Source: Polynucleobacter sp. 80A-SIGWE | Lineage (GTDB): Bacteria; Pseudomonadota; Gammaproteobacteria; Burkholderiales; Burkholderiaceae | Assembly: GCF_018882295.1 (NCBI RefSeq) | Contig: NZ_JACVOR010000002.1 | Location: 1-64,000, forward strand | Reading direction: 5' to 3' | DNA length: 64,000 nt | In this document: positions 23,116 through 34,647 of the stretch, piece by piece | Numbering within the stretch: the stretch's first letter is position 1 | Layout of the letters: each line of letters begins with the position of its first letter | The notes under the pieces: model-generated | Database searches by the model: none | Told to the model about the DNA's origin: nothing | What the model saw: only the letters and a program-made list of their open reading frames with translations | Translations under genes and position numbers: made by a program

Positions 23116-24975
23116 TTATTTCTCCTGTGGACGCCAAACTTGGCCGATAGCGAGTTTCTGAACTTTTTTACCTCTGCCGTACCAGAGGTTAACCAGGCCA
23201 CGTGAGAAAAAGACTGCTGAAAACATTGAAGTCAAAATACCAAGGCAATGCACCACCGCGAAGCCTTTGATTGGGCCGGAGCCGAATGCGAGTAATGCAA
23301 GACCAGCAATTAAGGTGGTGACGTTTGAATCCAAGATGGTTGCCCAAGCTTTATCAAAGCCAACTGCAATGGCTGTTTGCGGGGCAGCGCCATTGCGCAG
23401 CTCCTCACGAATACGTTCGTTAATCAAGACGTTGGAGTCAATCGCCATGCCGAGTGCCAAGGCCATCGCAGCGATACCTGGCAGAGTTAAGGTGGCTTGT
23501 AACATCGACAACACGGAAATCAAGAGTAGCAAGTTCACTGCTAGGGCTACCACTGAGAAGGTGCCAAACAAGAGGTAGTAGGCAATCATGAAGACAGAGA
23601 TTGCTGCAAAACCAATGATCAGGGATTTGAAACCCTTTTCAATATTTTCTGCACCAAGACTTGGTCCAATCGTGCGCTCTTCAATGATTTCCATTGGTGC
23701 TGCTAATGAACCTGCGCGTAACAAGAGGGCTAAGTCATTTGCACTCTCGGTAGTTGGCTGACCGGTGATCTGGAATTTAGAGCCGAACTCGCCTTGAATC
23801 GTAGCAATCGTGAGAACCTCACCCTTGCCTTTTTCAAACAAGATCATGCCCATTGGCTTGCCAATGTTTTCACGAGTTACTTCTTGCATCACGCGACCAC
23901 CAGCAGCATCTAAGGAGATATTGACGGCAGGGCGTTGGTTTTGATCAAAGCCAGCGCTCGCATCGGTAATGCGATCACCACTGAAGATGACGGATTTTTT
24001 GAATACACCTTGGCGAGTTTCCCCAAAGCGGAAAACATCCATGCCTGGAGGTGGAGTCTCACCAATTGCAATCGTGGAAACGATTGGGTCAGCTAGTCTA
24101 GATTCAAGAGTTGCAGTACGACCGATAATGTCTTTTGCTCGAGCAGTATCTTGCACGCCTGGTAACTGAACAACAATACGTTCTGCGCCTTGCTGCTGAA
24201 TGACCGGCTCTTTAACAGCCAATTCATTCACGCGCTTATTGAGCGTCACAATATTTTGTTTTACGGCGTTGTCTTGAATTTCTTTCAAGGCAGTAGGTTT
24301 AAATTCGCCGACCAACTTAGGAGACAGGCCGGTTGGCTTAATTTGCCAAATGAGCTCAGGCTGGCTAGTCATCAAAACAGAGCGCGCCTTTTCTGCGTCT
24401 TCAATGCTGCCGAAAGTCAAAGTAATGGAATCTGAACCACGCTCAATACCTTGCTGGCGAATCGATTTGTCGCGCAATTGGCTGCGAATATCAGTTGCTA
24501 AAGAAGTTACCTTCTTTTGAACTGCGCCCTTCATGTCTACTTGCAGCAAGAAGTAAACGCCGCCACGCAAGTCAAGACCAAGTGGCATTGGTAAAGCATT
24601 TAGCGCATTCAACCAGCTCGGAGTATTAGAGAGCAGATTTAATGCAACCGTGAAATTGGGTTCGTTCTGATCGATATTCAATTTCTGTTGCAATAAGTCG
24701 CGCGCACGCAATTGGATATCGGTATTGTTAAAACGAATTTTGATTGAACCTACATTGCCTGCGGATTCAAAGAAGATGCCGGTATTGCTGATGTTGTCAT
24801 CAGCCAGAATCTTTTCGACTCGAGACTGTGTCGCCAAATCAACCTTGATGGTTGGCTTGGCGGACGAGACTTGAACCGCTGGAGCCTCTCCGTAGAAATT
24901 GGGTAATGAATATAGTCCTCCGATTAATAAAGCAAATAGGATGACTATGTATTTCCAGAGAGGGTAGCGATTCAT
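23116..24975 (-). CDS. secD: Protein translocase subunit SecD
   Basis: The 619-residue partner of SecF has an N-terminal membrane segment (KYIVILFALLIGGLYSLP), a long periplasmic region with GLDLRGGVYFLLQVD (about 152-166) and the second conserved periplasmic part, then five C-terminal membrane segments containing ALALGMAIDSNVLINERIREE. Length equals that of E. coli SecD (615). It starts 25 bases after yajC. I see no anomalies. Confidence 0.97.
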   Translation of the reverse strand: MNRYPLWKYIVILFALLIGGLYSLPNFYGEAPAVQVSSAKPTIKVDLATQSRVEKILADDNISNTGIFFESAGNVGSIKIRFNNTDIQLRARDLLQQKLNIDQNEPNFTVALNLLSNTPSWLNALNALPMPLGLDLRGGVYFLLQVDMKGAVQKKVTSLATDIRSQLRDKSIRQQGIERGSDSITLTFGSIEDAEKARSVLMTSQPELIWQIKPTGLSPKLVGEFKPTALKEIQDNAVKQNIVTLNKRVNELAVKEPVIQQQGAERIVVQLPGVQDTARAKDIIGRTATLESRLADPIVSTIAIGETPPPGMDVFRFGETRQGVFKKSVIFSGDRITDASAGFDQNQRPAVNISLDAAGGRVMQEVTRENIGKPMGMILFEKGKGEVLTIATIQGEFGSKFQITGQPTTESANDLALLLRAGSLAAPMEIIEERTIGPSLGAENIEKGFKSLIIGFAAISVFMIAYYLLFGTFSVVALAVNLLLLISVLSMLQATLTLPGIAAMALALGMAIDSNVLINERIREELRNGAAPQTAIAVGFDKAWATILDSNVTTLIAGLALLAFGSGPIKGFAVVHCLGILTSMFSAVFFSRGLVNLWYGRGKKVQKLAIGQVWRPQEK

Positions 24976-25000
24976 ATTGAGATACTTTTAAACAAACGTA

Positions 25001-25327
25001 TTAAGCGGACTTCAGTGAGCCTTTTGGCAATACTGTTGTGATGGCGCCTTTTTGCATCTGCACTTCAGTGCCAGCAGAAATTTCAACAGTAACAACTTGA
25101 TCTTTCAATGCAGTTACTTTGCCGATGATGCCGCCAACAGTCACAACTTCGTCGCCAACAGATAAAGACTCAAGCATTGCTTTAGTTTCTTTTTGACGCT
25201 TCATTTGTGGGCGAATCATGATGAAGTACAGAACTGCAAACATCAAAATAAGGGGAAGGAAGCTCATCAAGCCACCAGAATCTGCACCCGCGGCTGGAGC
25301 CTGGGCAAAAGCGTTACTAATCCACAT
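25001..25327 (-). CDS. yajC: Preprotein translocase accessory protein YajC
   Basis: YajC is a small bitopic membrane protein associated with SecDF-YidC. The 108-residue chain has an N-terminal stretch, one membrane helix (LMSFLPLILMFAVLYFIMI, about 20-38), then RPQMKRQKETKAMLESL and the small C-terminal domain with GDEVVTVGGIIGKV. The ribosome site is a strong GGAGG 7 bases before the ATG. The 122-bp gap upstream separates it from tgt and may carry a promoter of its own. Confidence 0.96.
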   Translation of the reverse strand: MWISNAFAQAPAAGADSGGLMSFLPLILMFAVLYFIMIRPQMKRQKETKAMLESLSVGDEVVTVGGIIGKVTALKDQVVTVEISAGTEVQMQKGAITTVLPKGSLKSA

Positions 25328-25449
25328 ACAAAACCTCCATTAATTACCAATTGGAAACTGCTTCAGTTTTAGGCTTTTAAAGCTAAGCCGTAAACCCGCA
25401 ATTCTAAACTGTATGGGGCTTTGAGGGCTGATTTACTGCCCTAGGGGTA

Positions 25450-27640
<2,191 letters not shown>

Positions 27641-27670
27641 AGCATTACCATCAGGTATTGGATTTTAACG

Positions 27671-29740
27671 ATGACGACTAAGCGACCACCAACTGCACTC
27701 GAAAAGATGGGTTTAAACAGCCCTATGGCACTTGCTTTGCACCTGCCATCCCGTTACGAGGACGAGACTGAGCTCTTCACTATCGAGGAAGCTTTGGGGC
27801 TTGGAAGATTTCATTCGATTCAGACTCAGGGTGTCGTGATTCGCAATCAGGTCATGTTCCGCCCAAGAAGGCAGCTCTTAGTCACGATTGAGGATGACAC
27901 TGCTTCATTGCAGCTCCGATTCCTCAATTTCTACCCGAGTCAGCAAAAGCAAATGGCGGTGGGCGCTCATGTGCGGGTACGAGGCGAGGTTCGCGAGGGT
28001 TACCAGGGTCCTGAGATGGTTCACCCCACAGTCCGTGCGGTTACGCCAGACTCTCCATTGCCGGCAAGCTTAACCCCGGTCTACCCAGCTAGTGCTGGTA
28101 TCTCACAAACCATTATTCGCAAGGCGGTATTACAGGCTTTACGTGACGCTAGTTTGAAAGAAAGTTTGGCAGAATTTTTGCCGACCAAGCTCATGGCGGA
28201 AATTTTGCCAACAAATGATTGGCCGCCGCTGCAAGACGCAATTACCTATCTGCACCAGCCACCCGCTGATGCTAATACCCAATCACTTCTGGAGCGGACT
28301 CATCCCGCATGGCGCCGGGTGCAGTTTGAAGAATTGCTCGCCCAGCAGATTTCTTTAAAGCGAGCCCATGCCATTCGAAGGGAAAGACGTGCCCCTAGTT
28401 TTGAGAAAGCAATCCAAAAAGCTACCAGTATTGAAGACAGCTTACTCAAAGTCCTGCCGTTCAAGCTGACTGGTGCTCAAGCCCGCGTCTGGTCTGAGAT
28501 TGGGCTTGATTTATCCAACACCTTTCCAATGAACCGTTTATTACAGGGTGATGTGGGTAGCGGAAAAACAGTGATTGCAGCATTGGCTGCTGCGCGTGCG
28601 ATGGATCATGGCTATCAAGCCGCCATCATGGCGCCCACAGAAATTCTTGCTGAGCAGCACTATCTCAAAATGCAGGAATGGTTTGAGCCTTTGGGAGTAA
28701 AGATTGCGTGGCTCTCTGGCAGTTTGAAAGCTAAGGAAAAAAGACTGGCACAAGAAATGATTGAGAGTGGTGAAGCTCAACTCATTATTGGTACTCATGC
28801 CCTTATTCAGGATAAGGTGAGTTTTGCTAAATTGGGTTTAGCTGTGATTGATGAGCAGCATCGTTTTGGCGTGAGACAGCGTTTAGAAATTCAGCAACGG
28901 GTTGGTTCGGAATTGTTTTATTGCCACCAATTAATGATGTCGGCCACTCCAATTCCGCGGACCTTGGCGATGACCTACTACGCCGACCTAGATGTTTCTG
29001 TCATCGATGAATTGCCTCCAGGGCGCAAACCAATTGCCACCAAAGTGGTAAAGGCAGCGCGCAGGGATGAGGTGATTAGTGGTCTACACGACTGGCTTGC
29101 CAAGGGATTGCAAGCCTATTGGGTTTGTCCTTTGATTGAAGAGTCGGAAGTATTGCAATTGCAAACCGCTGTTGAAAGTTTTGAGCAGCTCACACAAGCG
29201 TTACCGAATTTCAAAGTGGGTTTAGTGCATGGCCGCTTGAAGAGTGAAGAGAAGGCTGCGGTGATGGCGGCTTTCAAAGCCAATGAAATCCAGCTCTTAG
29301 TTGCAACTACCGTGATTGAGGTCGGGGTTGATGTGCCCAATGCAGCGCTGATGGTGATCGAGCATGCGGAACGTTTTGGTTATGCACAGATTCATCAGTT
29401 GCGGGGACGCGTGGGGCGCGGTTCAGCAGATTCAGTCTGTATCTTGATGTATGCAGAGCCCTTATCTTTGGCGGCTAAAGAACGCTTACAGACTTTACGA
29501 GAAACTTCAGACGGATTTGTGATTGCGGAGCGCGACTTATCGCTTCGGGGTCCCGGTGAGTTACTGGGGGCAAAGCAGTCAGGCGATGCGATGCTCCGGT
29601 TTGTAGATCTTCGACGCGATGCCTGGTTAATTGAGTTGGCGCAGACTGCCGCAGAGCGCTTGCTGGCAGAGCATGGTGATTTAGTGGAGCGACATCTCGA
29701 GCGCTGGTTAGGCTCCCGCACAGAATTCTTAAAGGCTTGA
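27671..29740 (+). CDS. recG: ATP-dependent DNA helicase RecG
   Basis: RecG remodels stalled replication forks and branch-migrates Holliday junctions. The protein (about 689 residues from the ATG at 27671) has an N-terminal wedge/OB domain (about 60-160), Walker A GDVGSGKT (about 293-300), DEQH box (about 394-397), the MSATPIPRT motif III and the C-terminal RecG block QLRGRVGRG. An upstream in-frame ATG at 27635 would overlap the queA start and add an unrelated 12-residue leader, so I rejected it. There is no obvious Shine-Dalgarno sequence before 27671. Confidence 0.97.
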   Translation: MTTKRPPTALEKMGLNSPMALALHLPSRYEDETELFTIEEALGLGRFHSIQTQGVVIRNQVMFRPRRQLLVTIEDDTASLQLRFLNFYPSQQKQMAVGAHVRVRGEVREGYQGPEMVHPTVRAVTPDSPLPASLTPVYPASAGISQTIIRKAVLQALRDASLKESLAEFLPTKLMAEILPTNDWPPLQDAITYLHQPPADANTQSLLERTHPAWRRVQFEELLAQQISLKRAHAIRRERRAPSFEKAIQKATSIEDSLLKVLPFKLTGAQARVWSEIGLDLSNTFPMNRLLQGDVGSGKTVIAALAAARAMDHGYQAAIMAPTEILAEQHYLKMQEWFEPLGVKIAWLSGSLKAKEKRLAQEMIESGEAQLIIGTHALIQDKVSFAKLGLAVIDEQHRFGVRQRLEIQQRVGSELFYCHQLMMSATPIPRTLAMTYYADLDVSVIDELPPGRKPIATKVVKAARRDEVISGLHDWLAKGLQAYWVCPLIEESEVLQLQTAVESFEQLTQALPNFKVGLVHGRLKSEEKAAVMAAFKANEIQLLVATTVIEVGVDVPNAALMVIEHAERFGYAQIHQLRGRVGRGSADSVCILMYAEPLSLAAKERLQTLRETSDGFVIAERDLSLRGPGELLGAKQSGDAMLRFVDLRRDAWLIELAQTAAERLLAEHGDLVERHLERWLGSRTEFLKA

Positions 29741-29776
29741 TAATTTAGCTATGAATATGAAAAGAGATTTTCTCTG

Positions 29777-30634
29777 ATGCGCGATCGTATTGTTGCTTAC
29801 GCTTATTTGATCCGTTTGGATAAGCCGATCGGAACCTTGCTTCTATTGTGGCCAACGTTGTGGGCGCTTTGGCTAGCGAGCGGCGGCTTCCCCCAATGGC
29901 ATCTCCTAATTATTTTTATCTTGGGAACTTTCTTAATGCGTAGTGCGGGCTGCGCTATCAATGATTATGCAGATCAAGATTTTGATCGCCATGTCTTGAG
30001 AACTAAAGATCGTCCCATTACCAGTGGCAAGATTTCTGGAAAAGAAGCGTTGATGGTGGCTGGCAGTCTTGCTCTAGTAGCCTTTCTACTGATTCAACCC
30101 CTGAATGCGCTAACCAAGGAACTTTCTTTCTTTGCCTTGGCGGTTGCGATTCTCTATCCCTTTACCAAACGTTTTTTTGCTATTCCGCAGGCAGTTCTGG
30201 GCATTGCCTTTGGCTTTGGGATTCCGATGGCCTATGCGGCGGTATTAGACTTTATTCCGCTGGAGGCATGGGTTTTGTTTGTCGGCAATATCTTTTGGGC
30301 TATCGCCTATGACACCGCCTATGCCATGGTTGATCGTGATGATGATTTGCGCTTAGGTTTGAGAACCTCAGCCATTACATTTGGCCGCTTTGATGTGATC
30401 GCAATTGCCCTGAGTTACGGCGTGCTATTTCTGAGTCAGATTTGGGTTGCGCAGTTGGCAAACCTCAGTAATTACTTTTGGGTGGGTTGGGCCTTGGCGC
30501 TTGCTTGCGCTATTTACCATTTGAAACTAGTTTCTACTCGCAAGCGCGAAGAATGCTTTAAAGCATTTCGCCACAACAACTGGCTTGGCGGATTCCTATT
30601 TCTAGGAATCCTATTGGGTCTGACTCGCTTTTAG
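29777..30634 (+). CDS. ubiA: 4-hydroxybenzoate octaprenyltransferase
   Basis: UbiA attaches the polyprenyl tail to 4-hydroxybenzoate, the first membrane step of ubiquinone synthesis. The 285-residue protein is almost wholly hydrophobic with about eight helices. The first aspartate-rich motif is [10 protein letters not shown] (residues 62-71), followed by RPITSG; the second is [15 protein letters not shown] short hairpin (AGAG-ATTT-CTCT) lies just before the ATG. The end overlaps the convergent proC stop by 4 bases. Confidence 0.96.
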   Translation: MRDRIVAYAYLIRLDKPIGTLLLLWPTLWALWLASGGFPQWHLLIIFILGTFLMRSAGCAINDYADQDFDRHVLRTKDRPITSGKISGKEALMVAGSLALVAFLLIQPLNALTKELSFFALAVAILYPFTKRFFAIPQAVLGIAFGFGIPMAYAAVLDFIPLEAWVLFVGNIFWAIAYDTAYAMVDRDDDLRLGLRTSAITFGRFDVIAIALSYGVLFLSQIWVAQLANLSNYFWVGWALALACAIYHLKLVSTRKREECFKAFRHNNWLGGFLFLGILLGLTRF

Positions 30635-31491
30635 CTCTTTCCTAGCTCATCGCCCATGGCTTTGCCACGTTGACTGGCAGCATCAATCGCTTTTTCCAGT
30701 GCGCCATGCCAATCGAGTTGCTTAAGCATATCTAGTGCGGCAGCTGTAGTGCCACCCTTGGAAGTGACTCGCTCGCGCAATACACCTGCATGCTCATCGG
30801 AGTTATGGGCGAGTTGTGTAGCGCCTTCCAAAGTTGCATAAGCAAGTTTGCGAGCAGTAGCCGCATCAAGCCCAAGCTTCTCGCCGCTCGATTGCATAGC
30901 TTCCAAGAAAGCAAAAACATAGGCAGGGCCGCTTCCAGATACAGCGGTAACGGCATCCATTAGTTTTTCTTCGTTAACCCAGACTGCTTGTCCAACTGCA
31001 TTGCAAATGGTTTCAGCTAGGGTGCGATCGGATGCGTTGACTGCGGCATCTGCAAATAAACCGGTAATGCCTTTGCCAATGAGGGCAGGGGTGTTCGGCA
31101 TAGCGCGAACGCAACGCTCGTGGTCAAGCCAGCGACTCATATCTTTGAGGCGGATGCCTGCGGCAATACTGAGGATCAATGGACCTGGTGCTGTTGCATG
31201 CTTGAGCTTTGCGCTCAAAGATTTGGCAACTACATTGAAATCCTGAGGCTTGATGGCCATGACTACGACATTGTTTTTGGAGAAGTCAAAAGCGATCTGA
31301 TCTAGTGAACCAATGATCTGCACGCCAAAATCTTGATGTAATTGCAGGCCAGTGCTTGCATTGGCTTCAACCACAGAGAGTTGGTTGGCTTCAAAGCCAT
31401 TGGCGAGTAATCCACTAATTAATGCGCGACCCATATTGCCACCACCAATAAAGGTGATGTGGGCATTTTGGTTTGTTTGTTGTGTGCTCAT
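30631..31491 (-). CDS. proC: Pyrroline-5-carboxylate reductase
   Basis: ProC performs the last step of proline synthesis, NAD(P)H-dependent reduction of pyrroline-5-carboxylate. The 286-residue protein begins with a Rossmann motif [16 protein letters not shown] (about 14-29) and has [16 protein letters not shown] and the C-terminal signature [17 protein letters not shown]. Its start codon overlaps the yggS stop (ATGA), so it is the last gene of the glcD-glcE-glcF-yggS-proC string. The proC-yggS pairing is common in bacteria. Confidence 0.97.
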   Translation of the reverse strand: MSTQQTNQNAHITFIGGGNMGRALISGLLANGFEANQLSVVEANASTGLQLHQDFGVQIIGSLDQIAFDFSKNNVVVMAIKPQDFNVVAKSLSAKLKHATAPGPLILSIAAGIRLKDMSRWLDHERCVRAMPNTPALIGKGITGLFADAAVNASDRTLAETICNAVGQAVWVNEEKLMDAVTAVSGSGPAYVFAFLEAMQSSGEKLGLDAATARKLAYATLEGATQLAHNSDEHAGVLRERVTSKGGTTAAALDMLKQLDWHGALEKAIDAASQRGKAMGDELGKS

Positions 31492-32213
31492 GCTTTTATC
31501 TTATCGCGCTTCCCAAAAATGGCGCTTCCTATACGTACCATGGTGCTGCCTTCAGCAATTGCAGCTTCCATATCATCAGACATCCCCATCGAAAGAGTGT
31601 CAAAGAAATCATAACCAAGATCATGGCTATGTTTTACTTTAATCCCGGCAAAGCACTCCCTGACTGCAGCAAAGGCTTGGCGTTGCTGGTTTATATCTTC
31701 GCTGGGCGCAGGGATAGCCATGAGGCCGCGAAGCACGAGATTGGGGAGTTTGGCAACTGCATCGCAAAGCGCCTCTACTTCCTCAAGGGCTAAACCGCTT
31801 TTGGATTCTTCTGCGCTCACATTGATTTGAACGCACACTTGCAAGTCACCCAAGTCTGGAAACTCTCCGCGCTGGCTAGATAGACGTTCAGCAATTTTGA
31901 GCCTATCGATACTGTGAACCCAATCAAAATGTTCTGCGACATCGCGAGTCTTATTGCTTTGCAGTGGGCCAATGAAGTGCCACTCGAGCCAAGGACGCAA
32001 TTTAGCGAGTTGCTGAATTTTCTCAACACCTTCCTGCACGTAGTTCTCACCAAAAGCAGTTTGCCCGGCATGCATCGCCTCTTCAACTGCCAGGGCGGGA
32101 AAGGTTTTGCTTACCGCAAGCAGCTGAATATCTTCGGGTTCGCGCTTGGCTGCCAGTGCTGCTAATTCAAGACGCTGCTTTACCAACATTAGGTTGGTGG
32201 TAACTTGACTCAT
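31488..32213 (-). CDS. yggS: YggS/PROSC-family pyridoxal-phosphate homeostasis protein
   Basis: The 241-residue single-domain PLP-binding protein has an alanine-racemase-like barrel fold. The PLP-lysine motif is LLAVSKTFP (about residues 26-34); other landmarks are AFGENYVQEG, WHFIGPLQSNKTRDVAEHFDWVHSID and GLMAIPAP, with the phosphate-binding LSMGMSDDMEAAI near the end. Family members buffer PLP and affect amino-acid metabolism; no catalytic reaction is established. It shares one base with the glcF stop (TAATG) and four with the proC start. Confidence 0.95.
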   Translation of the reverse strand: MSQVTTNLMLVKQRLELAALAAKREPEDIQLLAVSKTFPALAVEEAMHAGQTAFGENYVQEGVEKIQQLAKLRPWLEWHFIGPLQSNKTRDVAEHFDWVHSIDRLKIAERLSSQRGEFPDLGDLQVCVQINVSAEESKSGLALEEVEALCDAVAKLPNLVLRGLMAIPAPSEDINQQRQAFAAVRECFAGIKVKHSHDLGYDFFDTLSMGMSDDMEAAIAEGSTMVRIGSAIFGKRDKIKA

Positions 32214-33490
32214 TATTTAGTTCGGCCTGCTTGGCTGACGAGCTGGTCAACGATCTCGATCCAATGTAGGACTGGAGTATCTTGCTGCTGAAGATGGGTG
32301 ATGCAACCAATGTTTCCAGAAACAATTACCTCAGCACCTGATTCCTCACAAGCGGCATTGAGGTGCGCAAGTTTGTTCTTGCGTAGTTGCTCCGATAGCT
32401 CTGGTTGGGTAACCGAATAGGTTCCCGCGGAGCCACAGCAAAGATGGCTATCAGCACAGAGGCGAACACCAATACCAATACCGGTCAAAAGACTTTCAAC
32501 TTTGCCCCGAATTTGTTGTCCATGTTGCAGTGTGCAAGGCGGGTGATACACCACGCCAGGTTTAGGATCTGCTCCTACTAGAGAAATAAGCTCACCTTCA
32601 AGTGCTGGCAAGATTTCTGAAATATCTTTAGTGAGATCAGAGATCTTCTTTGCTTTACTTGCATATTGCGGATCATTAGCAAAGAGATGCCCATAATCTT
32701 TGACCATCACGCCACAACCAGATGCAGTCATAACGATGGCTTCTACGCCTTGCTCGACTTTTGGCCACCAAGCATCGATATTTTGTTTGGCGTTATCCAG
32801 ACCGCCGGCTTGATCATTGAGGTGGTAGCGTAATGCGCCACAGCAAGTAGCATTGGGCGCACTAATTAATTCAATCTTGAGTGCGTCTAAGACACGAGCT
32901 GTCGCAGAGTTGATATTTGGCAGCATGCCTGGTTGGACACATCCCTCGAGCAATAGCATCTTGCGAGAGTGACTTGCTTGTGGCCTGGCGTAGGGATCGG
33001 TATTGCTAGCCAACGCTTTATTTTTAGCTTCTGGAATCTTACGTTGGATACCAGCGGGCATGAGTGGGCGAACTAAGCGCCCAATGGTCATTGCTGAATT
33101 AAATAACTTGGGACTAGTCAAACCTTCTTTAAGTGCCCAGCGGGTCAGGCGCTGACCAATGGGACGCTCAGGTGTATTTTCTTCTGCCCATTTGCGACCG
33201 ATATCAACTAAGTTGCCGTATTGCACACCGCTTGGGCAAGTGCTTTCACAATTGCGGCAAGTTAGGCAGCGATCTAAATGCATGCGCGTTTTTTCAGTCG
33301 GGGCTTGGCCTTCTGCAATCTGCTTGATTAAGTAGATGCGACCACGTGGTCCATCGAGTTCATCGCCCAGAATTTGATAGGTGGGGCAAGTGGCAGTACA
33401 GAAGCCACAGTGAACGCATTTTCCAAGAATTCTGGCGGCCTCTATACCTTCAGGAGTATTGGCGAATTGGGGGGCGAGTTGAGTTTGCAT
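32213..33490 (-). CDS. glcF: Glycolate oxidase iron-sulfur subunit GlcF
   Basis: GlcF carries electrons from the flavin subunits GlcD/GlcE to the membrane quinone pool. The 425-residue protein has two 4Fe-4S ferredoxin clusters: Cys25, 28, 31, 35 (CVHCGFCTATCP) and Cys75, 78, 81, 85 (CLTCRNCESTCP). The two C-terminal cysteine-rich CCG domains are marked by CCGALRYH and CCGSAGTYS. It lies 8 bases after glcE and shares a base with the yggS start. No signal peptide, so it is cytosolic, membrane-associated. Confidence 0.96.
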   Translation of the reverse strand: MQTQLAPQFANTPEGIEAARILGKCVHCGFCTATCPTYQILGDELDGPRGRIYLIKQIAEGQAPTEKTRMHLDRCLTCRNCESTCPSGVQYGNLVDIGRKWAEENTPERPIGQRLTRWALKEGLTSPKLFNSAMTIGRLVRPLMPAGIQRKIPEAKNKALASNTDPYARPQASHSRKMLLLEGCVQPGMLPNINSATARVLDALKIELISAPNATCCGALRYHLNDQAGGLDNAKQNIDAWWPKVEQGVEAIVMTASGCGVMVKDYGHLFANDPQYASKAKKISDLTKDISEILPALEGELISLVGADPKPGVVYHPPCTLQHGQQIRGKVESLLTGIGIGVRLCADSHLCCGSAGTYSVTQPELSEQLRKNKLAHLNAACEESGAEVIVSGNIGCITHLQQQDTPVLHWIEIVDQLVSQAGRTK

Positions 33491-33498
33491 ATAAAGAC

Positions 33499-34647
33499 TT
33501 AAGGAAGGCGTGAAGTAGCAAATACGCCTGCTGGATCAAAGGCGGCTCTTAGGCGTGCTTGCACTGCCTCTAAAGCAGTTGAGTGCGCTTGCTCACTCAG
33601 AAGGGTAAAGCGTTGCTTGCTTGGGTCAACGCTGCTTCCTTGCTTAAAGCGTGTCGCATGTCCACCGTTGGAATTAGCTAAAGCTTTAATGGATGCAAAG
33701 GTAGCATCATCACCAGGCGCTGCCAACCAACGTTGTTGACCATTCCATTCCAAAGCGATGTCACCACTCGTATTTTCAAGGGTCAGCGGTCCGCAGGCAG
33801 CGGGAAGCGCGAGGCGATACAGGGTCTCATTACTACTAAGTTTTGAGAAAACAGGGAGCTGCTGTTCGCGCAAAGCTGCCCAAAATTCTGTAGCAACTTT
33901 AGGATCCAATTCTGTTGCATTGACTGCTGCACCCATCAAAGGTATCGCTGCTTTGACTGCGGCAACTGCGCCAGCTAAACGAATGGTGAGTTCACCATCA
34001 CCACCCTTGGAACTTCCAATCCAGCAACTAGCTGATAGCGGCAGTGGTTGTCCTGCCCATTCATTTAAGAGTTGCAGTGCGCGTGCCTGAGTAATATTGC
34101 AGCGTAGGGATGTTGTGGCGGCTGGTCGTGGCAGCACCTTCACGGAGGCTTCGAGTAGTAGTGACAAGGTTCCCATGGATCCAGGCAGCAAGCGTGAAAC
34201 GTCATATCCAGCTACGTTCTTCATAACCTTGCCACCAAAAGATAAATCTTGGCCTTTGCCATCCAGGATGCGCGCACCCAGAACAAAGTCACGTAAGTTA
34301 CCAACGCTAATTCGTCCAGGCCCTGCTAAGCCTGCGGCAATGGCGCCACCAAAAGTAGCGGTATCGCCAAAATGCGGTGGTTCAAAAGCCAGAACTTGAT
34401 TCTTCTCAGCCAGAGCTGCTTCAATTTCTTTTAAAGGTGTGCCTGCACAAGCCGTAATCACCAACTCTTCAGGCTGGTACTCCAAGATGCCAGAGTACGG
34501 ACGGGTATCTAACTTGGCATAGGAATTGGCATTGCCATACCAAGACTTCGTCCCACCACCTTCAATTGATAAAGGCGATTTATTTTTGGCTGCCGCCAGA
34601 ATCTGTTCGCGAAATAAATCAATGTGCATATTGTTGGCTGTAGACAT
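33499..34647 (-). CDS. glcE: Glycolate oxidase FAD-binding subunit GlcE
   Basis: GlcE is the second flavoprotein subunit of glycolate dehydrogenase, which oxidises glycolate to glyoxylate. The 382-residue chain has an FAD-binding type 4 region: LSIEGGGTKSWYG (about 22-34), FGDTATFGGAIAAGLAGPGR (about 98-117) and VMKNVAGYDVSRLLPGSMGTLSLL. The C-terminal FAD-oxidase cap is reduced compared with GlcD, as is normal for GlcE. The ATG overlaps the glcD stop by one base (TAATG). Confidence 0.95.
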   Translation of the reverse strand: MSTANNMHIDLFREQILAAAKNKSPLSIEGGGTKSWYGNANSYAKLDTRPYSGILEYQPEELVITACAGTPLKEIEAALAEKNQVLAFEPPHFGDTATFGGAIAAGLAGPGRISVGNLRDFVLGARILDGKGQDLSFGGKVMKNVAGYDVSRLLPGSMGTLSLLLEASVKVLPRPAATTSLRCNITQARALQLLNEWAGQPLPLSASCWIGSSKGGDGELTIRLAGAVAAVKAAIPLMGAAVNATELDPKVATEFWAALREQQLPVFSKLSSNETLYRLALPAACGPLTLENTSGDIALEWNGQQRWLAAPGDDATFASIKALANSNGGHATRFKQGSSVDPSKQRFTLLSEQAHSTALEAVQARLRAAFDPAGVFATSRLP